Below are positions 17,241-26,024 of a DNA stretch of 64,000 nt, one piece after another. The DNA is taken from positions 372,001 to 436,000 of the forward strand of contig OZ245057.1 of assembly GCA_965224595.1 (NCBI GenBank), given 5' to 3'. The translations under genes were made by a program, and so were the position numbers. The number at the start of each line of letters is the position of its first letter. Position 1 is the first letter of the stretch. Under the pieces are notes generated by a model. The model made no database searches, was not told the DNA's origin, and saw only the letters and a list, made by a program, of their open reading frames with translations. Source of the DNA: Aliivibrio_A sp016764915. Its GTDB lineage: Bacteria; Pseudomonadota; Gammaproteobacteria; Enterobacterales; Vibrionaceae.

Positions 17241-18284
17241 TTATACCAAGCTCATTAGCATCTCGTCACTGTACTCAATTAACTCTTCTTTCGCTTTGAT
17301 TCGAGCAACATAATCTGGGTTGGCAATAAATGGACGACCAATGGCAATCAGATCAAATTTATTGGCATCGATCGCTTCGCTTGCCGTTTCAGCGCTATAA
17401 CTGCCAACGCCAACCAGTGTTTTACTGTATTGCTTTCTCACATAACTGGATGCACGGCCACCTAAATAATCAAACTCCATGCTGTCATCAAAAATTCCGA
17501 TGTGCAAAAACGCCAAATCACGCTTTTCTAGTTCAGTTAATAAGTGATCTGATACAGCGCGGTCGCGTGAGTCTGTGCCGATATTGGCATACGCACCAGG
17601 AGAGACTCTAAGCCCTGTTCTATCATTACCAATTTTGGCAATAACCGCATCCATCACTTCCAATGCAAAGCGTGACATGTTTTCTGGGCTTCCACCGTAT
17701 TCATCGCTACGTACATTACTTTCATGATGTAAAAATTGGTCAATGATATAACCGTTGGCACCGTGAATTTCCACGCCATCAAAACCGGCAGCAACTGCAT
17801 TTTCAGCGGCTTGTGCAAAATCCTCTACTAACGCTTTTATCTCACTGTGCGTTACCGCTTTGGGTACTTGATACGTCAACTCACGCATTCGAGGAAGCGT
17901 CCCCTCAATGGCTATAGCTGAAGGCGCAAGCACATCCGCTTGATTGGTAAAGTGTGGGTGCGCGACTCTGCCAGTATGCCAAAGCTGAGCGAAAATTTTA
18001 CCACCTTCGTTATGAACAGCATCGGTAACTTTACGCCAGCCCTCAATCTGCTTCGCATTAAACAGACCTGGAGTATTTGGATAACCTTGACCATCTGCTC
18101 GAATAAGGATCGCTTCAGAGATAATTAAACCCGCATCAGCACGTCGTGCGTAATATTCCACCATGCTTTGTGTTGGGACTAATTCATCATCCGCCATGCA
18201 TCTTGTCAGTGGTGCCATCAATATACGATTATTTAGCGTGATGGTGCTGTTAAGTGCGAATGGGGTAAAAAGATTCTCTGTCAT
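17241..18284 (-). CDS. Old yellow enzyme family NADH:flavin oxidoreductase, NemA-like
   Basis: An FMN-dependent alkene reductase of 347 residues, starting at the ATG at 18284 (ENLFTPFALNSTITLNNRIL) rather than nine codons upstream. Family features are MAPLTRCMADD, FAQLWHTGRVAHP, the substrate-binding pair in FDGVEIHGANGYIIDQFLH and the phosphate-binding region near LIAIGRPFIANPDYV. The active-site Tyr corresponds to the HHESNVRSDEYGGS region. E. coli NemA reduces maleimides, nitro compounds and other electrophiles. The gene is divergent from a TetR-family regulator and shares its operators, the same arrangement in principle as nemR-nemA. Confidence 0.88.
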   Translation of the reverse strand: MTENLFTPFALNSTITLNNRILMAPLTRCMADDELVPTQSMVEYYARRADAGLIISEAILIRADGQGYPNTPGLFNAKQIEGWRKVTDAVHNEGGKIFAQLWHTGRVAHPHFTNQADVLAPSAIAIEGTLPRMRELTYQVPKAVTHSEIKALVEDFAQAAENAVAAGFDGVEIHGANGYIIDQFLHHESNVRSDEYGGSPENMSRFALEVMDAVIAKIGNDRTGLRVSPGAYANIGTDSRDRAVSDHLLTELEKRDLAFLHIGIFDDSMEFDYLGGRASSYVRKQYSKTLVGVGSYSAETASEAIDANKFDLIAIGRPFIANPDYVARIKAKEELIEYSDEMLMSLV

Positions 18285-18299
18285 GACGGCTTCTCTTAT

Positions 18300-18366
18300 T
18301 TGAATGTTCACTCAAGATATCGTTAGTTGAATGATCATTCAAGAAGTATTTTGAACAAACGTTCAA
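18300..18366. promoter_or_regulatory. Three 16-bp TetR-type operators between OYE and tetR genes
   Basis: Three related 16-bp dyads occur: TTGAATGTTCACTCAA (18300-18315, one mismatch in the arms), TTGAATGATCATTCAA (18327-18342, perfect) and TTGAACAAACGTTCAA (18351-18366, perfect 6-bp arms). Start-to-start distances are 27 and 24 bases. The third overlaps the -35 element of the tetR promoter. This is the expected pattern for autorepression plus repression of the divergent reductase. Confidence 0.8.
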
Positions 18367-18379
18367 TTATGAGTATAAT
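18351..18379 (+). promoter_or_regulatory. Sigma-70 promoter of the tetR-family gene
   Basis: TTGAAC (18351-18356), a 17-base spacer and a consensus TATAAT (18374-18379), 33 bases upstream of the ATG. The -35 hexamer is part of an operator. Confidence 0.75.
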
Positions 18380-18412
18380 CACTGAAATCACATTGCTTGT
18401 TTGAGAGTTGTT

Positions 18413-18997
18413 ATGCGTAATGCCGAATTTGATAGAGAAACCGTTTTACGTTCAGCCATGAAAGCATTCATGATAAAAGGTTACGCGAAAACGAGTATGC
18501 AGGAGTTGACCAAAACAACTGGGCTGCACCCTGGATCAATCTATTGTGCGTTTACCAATAAACGAGGTCTGCTACTGGCCGCCATTGAGCAGTATAATTG
18601 TGATAAGAACGTCGAATTTGAACAGTTTTTTGCACAAGAACAGTCAATGCTGAATAATATTCAATCTTATTTAAATCACATTGTAAAACAGTGCATTAGC
18701 TGCGATGCCGCGCAGGCCTGCTTATTAACCAAGGCCCTGAATGAAATTGCGGAGCAGGATGATGAGATACAAAATATAATTGCCAATGATTTATGTAATT
18801 GGCAGCAAGCCTTAGCAAGTAAATTTGAAATAGCGCGATTACGCGGTGAACATAAGAGCGTAAGAAGTGACACTCAGCTCGCCCAATATTTAACAATGGG
18901 GATTTTTGGATTGAGAACCTTCTCTCATACACACCCTAAAGCAAGTGAAATACAACAACTTGCTGATCAGCTGTTTATTGATATTTGCCGCGATTGA
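18413..18997 (+). CDS. TetR family regulator, probable repressor of the divergent reductase
   Basis: The 194-residue regulator starts at the ATG at 18413; a TTG four codons earlier is less likely. An N-terminal helix-turn-helix domain reads DRETVLRSAMKAFMIKGYAKTSMQELTKTTGLHPGSIYCAF (residues ~6-46). The ligand domain contains cysteines in QCISCDAAQACLL, a region where NemR-type regulators carry redox-sensitive cysteines, so sensing of electrophiles is plausible but inferred. Three operators lie immediately upstream. The gene ends back-to-back with the convergent small gene at 18998. Confidence 0.85.
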   Translation: MRNAEFDRETVLRSAMKAFMIKGYAKTSMQELTKTTGLHPGSIYCAFTNKRGLLLAAIEQYNCDKNVEFEQFFAQEQSMLNNIQSYLNHIVKQCISCDAAQACLLTKALNEIAEQDDEIQNIIANDLCNWQQALASKFEIARLRGEHKSVRSDTQLAQYLTMGIFGLRTFSHTHPKASEIQQLADQLFIDICRD

Positions 18998-19234
18998 TTA
19001 TGACCAGAACAACCAGCCAACAGTTAGGCCAATTAACAGATACTTCATTCCGACGATAACACTCCTCTTTCTATTTAAGATTAAATTGAGCTCATCGTTT
19101 GGGTTATCACGACGTTCAGATAACAGCTCTTTTTCTGTGAGTTCAAGGTCAACCATCCATTTTGGAGTGTCACTTGTGAATTGGGTAGCTGTTTTAATTA
19201 TGTTATTACTGGAATCAATATTTATAGTTGTCAT
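18998..19234 (-). CDS. Small tail-anchored membrane protein of unknown function
   Basis: A 78-residue protein has a charged N-terminal part (TPKWMVDLELTEKELLSERRDN) and a single C-terminal membrane helix (VIVGMKYLLIGLTVGWLFW). GAGAG precedes the ATG. Its stop codon abuts the stop of the convergent tetR gene. I do not recognise the family. Confidence 0.5.
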   Translation of the reverse strand: MTTINIDSSNNIIKTATQFTSDTPKWMVDLELTEKELLSERRDNPNDELNLILNRKRSVIVGMKYLLIGLTVGWLFWS

Positions 19235-19813
19235 GGCACTCTCGCTTTCAATTTATACTATCTGTAATGTCTCTCATCCATGACCTTACGTAATACAAAC
19301 TTACCCTACCATCTTCAATTGTTTATTAATGTTAATAATTGTAAAATCTTTGTCAAAATTATTTTTCATTTCTAAAATAATCTAAATTGATATTTAAATT
19401 AGTAATAGAACACTAAGAACAATTATACTTCCCGCATACAAGCCTTCAATAACACAGACTATAACCAATTGTTAATAAAGAGAAGATAGTTAAAGTAAAG
19501 AACAACAGCCAAAAAAAATCCACCTCTACCTTAAAATAAGTCACGATTTGGCTAATTTGTATTATTGATTCTCAACCATGCGAAATTAGAGTAAATAAAG
19601 GTATGAAATGAAGCTCAATGGCACCTGGTGCATAGTGAAGGAGGGGGCTATTGTTAATACAATCAAGAATTATATATACTTAAGATGGAACTCGTAGTGC
19701 AAGTGAGTATATTGACAAGGTGATATTAGTAAAAGGATTTATACTGAGAAAAATAAGCTGTTTTAGCTATTTAAAATCAATAACAGCATTTTAAATAGCC
19801 AATGATTGTAAGG
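19235..19813. other. AT-rich intergenic region with a terminator-like hairpin
   Basis: Almost 580 bases contain no convincing gene. A 29-codon frame at 19608-19697 (MKLNGTWCIVKEGAIVN...) is preceded by an AAAGG-like site and might be a gene remnant. Near the right end a 12-bp stem, GCTATTTAAAAT (19766-19777) with ATTTTAAATAGC (19788-19799), lies 15 bases beyond the mlc stop and could terminate mlc, though its T tract is weak. Confidence 0.5.
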
Positions 19814-21028
19814 TTAACCTTCAATGACTTTCATTAACAGTGTGCCATTAAACATCGCTTGTTTTATTAGCGCCGCTCCTGCCATCGTACCTTCAGTGTA
19901 AAATTTACTCTGTTCTAGAACTAAATCTTGAAAATAAATGGGGATAGCTTGGCTCTCGACACAATGTAATATAGCCGGGTAAAGCACCGATTTAGCCTGA
20001 TTTATCTCTCCACCGATCAGGATTTTCTCTGGGTTAAAGAGATTAACCATAATCGCAATCGCTTGACCTAAGTGATGACCAAGTTCAGTAACTACCTTAA
20101 TTGATAGCTCATCACCTTGATTTGCAGCTAAACAAATTTTTTCAACGCTTAGGTTATCTCGATTAAGCAGTGTCTGATGGCCATCATCTATATGTCGTTC
20201 TACTTTTTCGATAAGTGACGCAGAGCTAGCAACCGTCTCTAAACAACCTATATTGCCACAATGACAACGTTTACCCAGTTTATCAATTTGGATATGCCCC
20301 AACTCACCAATGTTACCAGTGCGTCCTTGCAGCACACGGCTGTCTAAAATTATGCCCGCGCCAACACCGTGGTGAATAGAGATTAAGATTGAATTCTCAT
20401 TCTCTTGCGAATGACCAAAAAAGTGTTCAGCCAGTGCCCAAGCATGAGTATCGTTAGCAATATAAACAGGTAAGCCCGTTGCTGTTTGAATCTCAGGTCC
20501 TAATGCTAAATTATTCACATTATAATGCGGCATTTGAATCACCACACCTTCTGCTGAGTTAACTAAACCCGGAAGGGTAATGCCAATGCTGGTGACACGC
20601 CCTAATTTACTGGCATGTTTATTAAAAAATAGATCGATCTCTAAGAGCAGTTTCGCTAATACGTCATCTTGCTCTATTTCTACAATATCCTGTTTCTCTT
20701 CAAACAAAATTGAGCCACCCAACTCATGTAGCGCTATGGTTAAATAACCACGTCCGAGCCGTAACGATAAAAAATGCCAATCAACATTATCAGTAAGCAA
20801 TCCAATTGCAGGTCGACCACGGCTATTTACTTCTTGAAACGGTGCTTCTTTGATAAGATGTGCGTCGATTAATTCACGGGTAATTTTAGTAATACTTGCT
20901 GGAGCCAGTTCGCTGACTCTAGAAAGGTCTATTCGAGAAATAGGCCCGAGCTGATCAATCAACTTATATACTCTACCCGCGTTAACTTGTTTGATTTGGT
21001 CTATATGACCAGGCTGGGTATTGTACAT
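19814..21028 (-). CDS. mlc: ROK family transcriptional repressor Mlc
   Basis: A 404-residue repressor. The N-terminal winged helix (QPGHIDQIKQVNAGRVYKLI and DLGPISRIDLSRVSELAPAS) is almost identical to E. coli Mlc as I know it, and distinct from NagC. The ROK domain carries the zinc site HCGNIGCLET around residue 250 and GVGAGIILD. The end (GTMAGAALIKQAMFNGTLLM) also follows Mlc. Mlc represses glucose PTS genes and is inactivated by binding dephosphorylated PtsG. GGAG precedes the ATG. A CRP-like site lies 75 bases upstream, and a perfect ATTGCGCAAT palindrome (21049-21058) lies closer in. Confidence 0.92.
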   Translation of the reverse strand: MYNTQPGHIDQIKQVNAGRVYKLIDQLGPISRIDLSRVSELAPASITKITRELIDAHLIKEAPFQEVNSRGRPAIGLLTDNVDWHFLSLRLGRGYLTIALHELGGSILFEEKQDIVEIEQDDVLAKLLLEIDLFFNKHASKLGRVTSIGITLPGLVNSAEGVVIQMPHYNVNNLALGPEIQTATGLPVYIANDTHAWALAEHFFGHSQENENSILISIHHGVGAGIILDSRVLQGRTGNIGELGHIQIDKLGKRCHCGNIGCLETVASSASLIEKVERHIDDGHQTLLNRDNLSVEKICLAANQGDELSIKVVTELGHHLGQAIAIMVNLFNPEKILIGGEINQAKSVLYPAILHCVESQAIPIYFQDLVLEQSKFYTEGTMAGAALIKQAMFNGTLLMKVIEG

Positions 21029-21102
21029 TTGAACTCCAAAATTTTATGATTGCGCAATTTTTTTACTTTGCGAACAAATTGTGAAGTCATTTATACTACC
21101 CA

Positions 21103-21118
21103 TGTGACCACTGTCACG
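21103..21118. promoter_or_regulatory. Candidate CRP site between mlc and queE
   Basis: TGTGA-CCACTG-TCACG matches the TGTGA-N6-TCACA consensus at nine of ten positions. It is 75 bases upstream of mlc and 93 bases upstream of queE. Control of mlc by CRP is known in E. coli, so mlc is the likelier target. Confidence 0.65.
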
Positions 21119-21210
21119 TTTAGTCGATTATAATTATTGATTATGGGATCTTTTAGTCCTTTATTAAATTAATATGCCCTCTTTTTTTATATGCTCGAAA
21201 TAAATAAGAA

Positions 21211-21885
21211 GTGAATATGTATAAACTCAATGAACTTTTCCAGACTATTCAAGGTGAAGGCTGCTTCACAGGTACACCTGCAATCTTCATACGTTTGCAA
21301 GGATGTCCAGTTGGGTGCGCTTGGTGCGATACTAAGCAAACTTGGAATGCCCATCCATACGATCACACCTCTATCGAGAAAGTATTGCAAAAACGTGAAG
21401 ACCACCCAAGTTGGTCAGCAATCAGTTCAAAACAAATAATCGACATTCTATCGCAAGCTGAGTTCACCGCTAAGCATATCGTTATCACTGGCGGTGAGCC
21501 GTGTTGGTATGATCTAATTCCTCTTACCTCTGAGTTAGAGAGACACGGATATCAATGCCAAATTGAGACCAGTGGAACCTTTGAAATCAATACTACCGCA
21601 AACACCTTTGTCACCGTTTCACCAAAAATCAATATGAAGGCCAAAATGCCAATCATAGCCTCTGCACTTGCTAGAGCGGATGAAATAAAGCACCCGGTTG
21701 GTACACAAAAAGACATAGACCAGCTCGATGCACTGCTTTTAGATCAACCATTAAAAGAAAACGTGATTATTGCCTTGCAACCTATCAGCCAAAAAGAGAG
21801 AGCGACGCAGCTCTGTATCGATACCTGTATTGAACGAAATTGGCGCTTATCGATACAAACACATAAATATTTATCGATAGCGTAA
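21211..21885 (+). CDS. queE: 7-carboxy-7-deazaguanine synthase QueE
   Basis: A radical SAM enzyme of 224 residues that makes CDG from 6-carboxytetrahydropterin in the queuosine/preQ0 pathway. The N-terminus LNELFQTIQGEGCFTGTPAI is the family signature. The cluster ligands sit in the spaced motif GCPVGCAWCD. ITGGEPCWYDL and a conserved SPK segment follow. This is the gammaproteobacterial long form, as in E. coli. It stands alone; queC and queD are not adjacent in the window. Confidence 0.93.
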   Translation: MNMYKLNELFQTIQGEGCFTGTPAIFIRLQGCPVGCAWCDTKQTWNAHPYDHTSIEKVLQKREDHPSWSAISSKQIIDILSQAEFTAKHIVITGGEPCWYDLIPLTSELERHGYQCQIETSGTFEINTTANTFVTVSPKINMKAKMPIIASALARADEIKHPVGTQKDIDQLDALLLDQPLKENVIIALQPISQKERATQLCIDTCIERNWRLSIQTHKYLSIA

Positions 21886-22007
21886 TCAATTGTCACAATT
21901 GGTGAATATATAGCTCCTATCATGACAATAAACGTATCCATGACATATAATTTTAGTTCTAACTATTATGTGTATACGATAATTTTTATAACCTGATTGG
22001 AGATAAC

Positions 22008-23453
22008 ATGTCAAACAGACTACGTCGAACTAAAATTGTAACTACTTTAGGTCCTGCCACCGATCGCGATAACAACTTAGAAAAAATTATCATTGCAGGT
22101 GCTAACGTAGTTCGTTTGAACTTTTCTCACGGTAGCGCTGAAGATCATATAAAACGAGCAAAAAAAGTTCGTGAAATAGCAGCAAGACTTGGTACTCACA
22201 TTGCTATTCTTGGCGATCTTCAGGGGCCAAAGATCCGTGTTTCTACGTTTAAAAATGGCAAGATTGAATTGGCCATGGGTGACAAGTTCACCCTTGATAG
22301 CGATTTACCAAAAGGTGAAGGCAATCAAGATAGTGTCGGCTTAGATTATAAAGAGTTACCAAAAGATGTCTCTACCGGCGATCTACTTATGCTCGATGAT
22401 GGCCGAGTACAATTAAAAGTAACCCACGTCGAAGGCAATAAAGTCCACACCGAAGTCACTGTTGCCGGACCGCTATCCAATAACAAAGGCATCAATAAAA
22501 AAGGCGGCGGGCTTTCTGCTGACGCACTGACCGATAAAGACAAAGCAGACATTCTGACTGCCGCACAAATTGGTGTTGATTATCTAGCGATTTCATTCCC
22601 ACGTAATGGTGCAGACATGATGTATGCTCGACGTCTTGCACGAGATGCTGGATTGGAAGCAAAACTCGTGGCTAAAGTTGAACGTGCCGAGACAGTAGCG
22701 ACTAAAGAAGCAATAGAAGACATTATTCTTGCCTCAGATGTAGTGATGGTAGCTCGTGGCGATCTAGGAGTTGAAATTGGCGATCCTGAACTGGTCGGCG
22801 TGCAAAAACAACTGATTCGTCTTGCTCGTACTCATAACAGGACCGTTATCACCGCCACGCAGATGATGGAGTCGATGATATCTAGCCCAATGCCAACCCG
22901 TGCCGAAGTGATGGACGTGGCCAATGCCGTACTTGATGGAACCGATGCGGTCATGCTTTCCGCTGAAACAGCCGCTGGTGACTTTCCCGTGGAAACAGTC
23001 ACCTCGATGGCAGAGGTCTGTTTAGGTGCCGAGAAGATGCCCTCTATCAACATCTCTACACATCGCTTAGAAACCACATTCTCATCCGGCGAAGAGACCA
23101 TCGCGATGTCAACGATATACGCCGCTAACCATATGAAAGGCGTCACTGCGATGGTCACTCTGACTGAATCTGGACGCACATCACTAATGATGTCTCGTTT
23201 AAGTTCTGGTTTGCCTATTTATGCTCTATCACGTAATGAGAAAACGTTGAACCGCTCTGCACTGTATCGCGGTGTCACTCCAGTCCTATTTGATTCGACT
23301 GCAGAGCCAGGTCTGGCGACCACTCATCAAGCGATCCAATGTTTGAAAGATAAGAGACTGCTTGAAATCGGTGATCTGATCATTATTACTCAAGGGGATG
23401 TAATGGATAAAGTTGGCTCCACTAACTGCATGCGTATCATCACCGTCGAATAG
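22008..23453 (+). CDS. pykA: Pyruvate kinase, PykA type
   Basis: The 481-residue protein begins RLRRTKIVTTLGPATDRDNNLE and contains DLQGPKIRVSTF, the catalytic-lysine region LVAKVERAETV and MVARGDLGVEIG. The signature ITATQMMESMI and the C-terminal NCMRIITVE are also present. Its sequence tracks E. coli PykA (the AMP-activated type II enzyme) rather than the fructose-1,6-bisphosphate-activated PykF. It converts phosphoenolpyruvate and ADP to pyruvate and ATP. A single-gene unit with its own terminator. Confidence 0.95.
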   Translation: MSNRLRRTKIVTTLGPATDRDNNLEKIIIAGANVVRLNFSHGSAEDHIKRAKKVREIAARLGTHIAILGDLQGPKIRVSTFKNGKIELAMGDKFTLDSDLPKGEGNQDSVGLDYKELPKDVSTGDLLMLDDGRVQLKVTHVEGNKVHTEVTVAGPLSNNKGINKKGGGLSADALTDKDKADILTAAQIGVDYLAISFPRNGADMMYARRLARDAGLEAKLVAKVERAETVATKEAIEDIILASDVVMVARGDLGVEIGDPELVGVQKQLIRLARTHNRTVITATQMMESMISSPMPTRAEVMDVANAVLDGTDAVMLSAETAAGDFPVETVTSMAEVCLGAEKMPSINISTHRLETTFSSGEETIAMSTIYAANHMKGVTAMVTLTESGRTSLMMSRLSSGLPIYALSRNEKTLNRSALYRGVTPVLFDSTAEPGLATTHQAIQCLKDKRLLEIGDLIIITQGDVMDKVGSTNCMRIITVE

Positions 23454-23479
23454 ACTCAACTCAACTTAGCTCATTTCTT

Positions 23480-23502
23480 AACCGCCCTCGTGGCGGTTTT
23501 AT
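23480..23502 (+). terminator. Terminator of pykA
   Basis: AACCGCC (23480-23486) pairs with GGCGGTT (23492-23498), followed by TTATTATATTT, 26 bases after the stop codon. Confidence 0.85.
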
Positions 23503-23616
23503 TATATTTCGCCCTAACTCATTTTAACCCGGTTGATCACTGCTTTATTTTTCAAAAAATGGTAGACTTTTCAACTAGAGCAAAGACTCTAACTATCAAT
23601 TAGCCCGGAGTGAACA

Positions 23617-25032
23617 GTGAAGTTGTCAACAATGTATAATGTGAGTACGCTGATCCTATTGCTCTCGCCACTGCACATAAATGCCACGGAAGTCAGTTTT
23701 ACCGATGCTTGGATCAAGGTGATCAACAGCAACGATGCATTAGCAGCAGAACGTGCCAATATAGAAAGAACCGAACATTTACAAGACGCCAGTAGTGATC
23801 TCTATCTGCCACAACTCTCTATTTCTGCTAACTACACTCACTTAGACTCCCCTATTGAGATTAAACCTTCTGATCTTTTAGAGAGCATGCCAGCTGGCGG
23901 GAGTGCCGCTGCCGCCAATATTGCAGGAGGTTTAGGCATCAATCCTGCCAACCTGGACTCTATGTTTACCTCACAGCTAACCCACCAAGATATCTTCACC
24001 AGCTCCATTCGTGCCATTTGGCCAATCTTCACCGGAGGCAGAATTTCCGCAGCTAATGAGATATCAAAAAGCCAAAAAACAGAAGCCATTCAAATGCTCG
24101 CCATGAAGAAACAGGCTAAATTTGAAGACTTAACAAAATATTACTTTGGTGTGGTATTTGCCAAACAAGTATTACAGACACGAGCAGAAGTAGAGCAAGG
24201 GCTAGCGAAACATCTGTCCCATGCAAAAAAACTTGAAAAACATGGTCAGATAGCCAGAGTAGAGCGGTTACAAGCTGAAGCCTCATACGATAAAGCGCAA
24301 GTTGAGCGACAAAAATCTCAGCGTGACCTTGAAATATCTCAACTTGCCTTAAATAAATTGCTTAAGTTGAATCAAACAGTGCAACCTTCAACCAACCTGT
24401 TTACCAATGTATCCCTACCCGATATGGAGAGTTTTCTCGAAAAGACATTAATCAGCTACCCTGGCCTCAAAATATTGGATGCAAAAAAAGAGCAAGCCAC
24501 CGGAGTCGTTAATCTTGAACAGGGAAAATACTACCCAGAAGTCTACTTATATGGAAATTACAGTTTATACGAAGACGATACATTAGCCGCAAAAACAGCG
24601 CCAGATTGGGCTGTTGGGATCGGGGTTAATATTCCACTGCTCGACAGTTCAGGTCGTTCTGGAAAATCCAGTGCCGCGAAAAGCAGCATCAAACAGATCG
24701 GTTACCTGCGTGCACAAGCCGAACAAGATTTATCACTGTTGGTTGAAAAAACCTACCGTGAAGCTAATCAAGCTCTGGAAGAGTACCTCAGTTTAGCTTC
24801 TAGCCTAGCTCTGGCTCAAGAGAACGTCAGTCTTCGCGAAAAAGCGTTCAGTCAAGGGCTGTCAACCTCTCTCGCAGTCGTTGATGCTGAGATGTATTTT
24901 GCCAGCGTGAAAACCCAACGTTTAGCCGCAGCTTATCAATATGTTCTATCCCTTTCACGTCTGCTAGCACTGAGCAGCGAAATGGACACATTTAATCAAT
25001 ACCAACAATACAATGGCATAGAGGTTCAATAA
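23617..25032 (+). CDS. TolC-family outer-membrane efflux protein
   Basis: A GTG start at 23617 follows GGAG; the 471-residue product has a signal peptide (MKLSTMYNVSTLILLLSPLHINA). Two OEP repeats are present, with the typical VRAIWPIFTGG-type turn (IRAIWPIFTGGRISAAN) in the first half and VGIGVNIPLLDSSGRSGKSSA in the second. It would form the outer-membrane tunnel of the efflux machine encoded by the next three genes, whose HlyD member overlaps its stop codon. Confidence 0.88.
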   Translation: MKLSTMYNVSTLILLLSPLHINATEVSFTDAWIKVINSNDALAAERANIERTEHLQDASSDLYLPQLSISANYTHLDSPIEIKPSDLLESMPAGGSAAAANIAGGLGINPANLDSMFTSQLTHQDIFTSSIRAIWPIFTGGRISAANEISKSQKTEAIQMLAMKKQAKFEDLTKYYFGVVFAKQVLQTRAEVEQGLAKHLSHAKKLEKHGQIARVERLQAEASYDKAQVERQKSQRDLEISQLALNKLLKLNQTVQPSTNLFTNVSLPDMESFLEKTLISYPGLKILDAKKEQATGVVNLEQGKYYPEVYLYGNYSLYEDDTLAAKTAPDWAVGIGVNIPLLDSSGRSGKSSAAKSSIKQIGYLRAQAEQDLSLLVEKTYREANQALEEYLSLASSLALAQENVSLREKAFSQGLSTSLAVVDAEMYFASVKTQRLAAAYQYVLSLSRLLALSSEMDTFNQYQQYNGIEVQ

Positions 25033-26018
25033 TGCGTAAGTTTACTTCGTTCATTTCAGCAGCAGTCGTACTCGCATTAGTTAGCTGGCTCAGTTATACC
25101 TTTTGGCTCGCGTATCAACCGAAGCCGGTCAGAATTCAAGGACAAATTGAAGCTCAGCAATACAACATTTCATCTAAAGTAGCGGGAAGAATCAATCAAG
25201 TCCTGGTCAAGAAAGGGGATCACGTTGATAAAGGCGATCTGATCTTTAGCATACTCAGCCCAGAACTGGACGCCAAATTATTACAAGCAAGAGCAGGTGA
25301 ACAAGCGGCAGGCGCAATGGCTCAACAAGCACAAGCTGGCGCAAGAAAACAAGAGATTCAAGCCTCTCTGGATCAATGGAAAAAAGCAAAGGCGGCCAGT
25401 TCACTGCACCAAAAAACCTTCAAGCGCATTGAAAATCTCTATCAAGAAGGTGTGGTGGCAGAACAGAAAAAGGATGAAGCCTATACCCAGTGGCAAGCGT
25501 CTAAATACACCGAAAATGCAGCCTATCAGATGTACAACATGGCTAAAGAGGGAGCACGAGATGAAACAAAACGTGCAGCCAGTGAAAAAGTTAAAATGGC
25601 CGCCGGTGCTGTGGCCGAAGTAGAAGCTTATGCCGCCGATACCAAAATTGAAAGCTGGAACAGTGGTGAAGTCACTCAAATTTTACTTCAAGATGGTGAG
25701 TTAGCTCCTCAAGGATTTCCTGTCGTCAGTATCGTTGATATGCAAGATGCATGGGCTGTTTTTCACATACGAGAAGACAGGTTAAACCAATTTACTCAAG
25801 GTTCGGTATTCACTGCTGTTATCCCTGCCATAGGCAATGACAGCTTAGAATTCTCTGTAACGCATGTTTCCGTTATGGGTGACTTTGCAACGTGGAGAGC
25901 CACAGATACCGCACAAGGTTTTGATATGAGAACCTTTGAGGTTGAAGCTCGTCCCGTACAACCCATCACTAACTTACGAGTTGGTATGAGTGTATTGATT
26001 GAATTACCAAAGCAGTAA
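25032..26018 (+). CDS. HlyD-family periplasmic adaptor (membrane fusion protein)
   Basis: The 328-residue protein is anchored by one N-terminal helix (FISAAVVLALVSWLSYTFWLA). A biotinyl-lipoyl-like half (ISSKVAGRINQVLVKKGDHVDKGDLIF), an alpha-helical hairpin (~75-200) and a beta barrel with LQDGELAPQGFPVVSIVDMQ and MSVLIELPKQ follow. It should join the inner-membrane permeases to the TolC-like exit duct. Its ATG shares a base with the upstream stop codon. Confidence 0.9.
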   Translation: MRKFTSFISAAVVLALVSWLSYTFWLAYQPKPVRIQGQIEAQQYNISSKVAGRINQVLVKKGDHVDKGDLIFSILSPELDAKLLQARAGEQAAGAMAQQAQAGARKQEIQASLDQWKKAKAASSLHQKTFKRIENLYQEGVVAEQKKDEAYTQWQASKYTENAAYQMYNMAKEGARDETKRAASEKVKMAAGAVAEVEAYAADTKIESWNSGEVTQILLQDGELAPQGFPVVSIVDMQDAWAVFHIREDRLNQFTQGSVFTAVIPAIGNDSLEFSVTHVSVMGDFATWRATDTAQGFDMRTFEVEARPVQPITNLRVGMSVLIELPKQ

Positions 26019-26024
26019 TCGATA

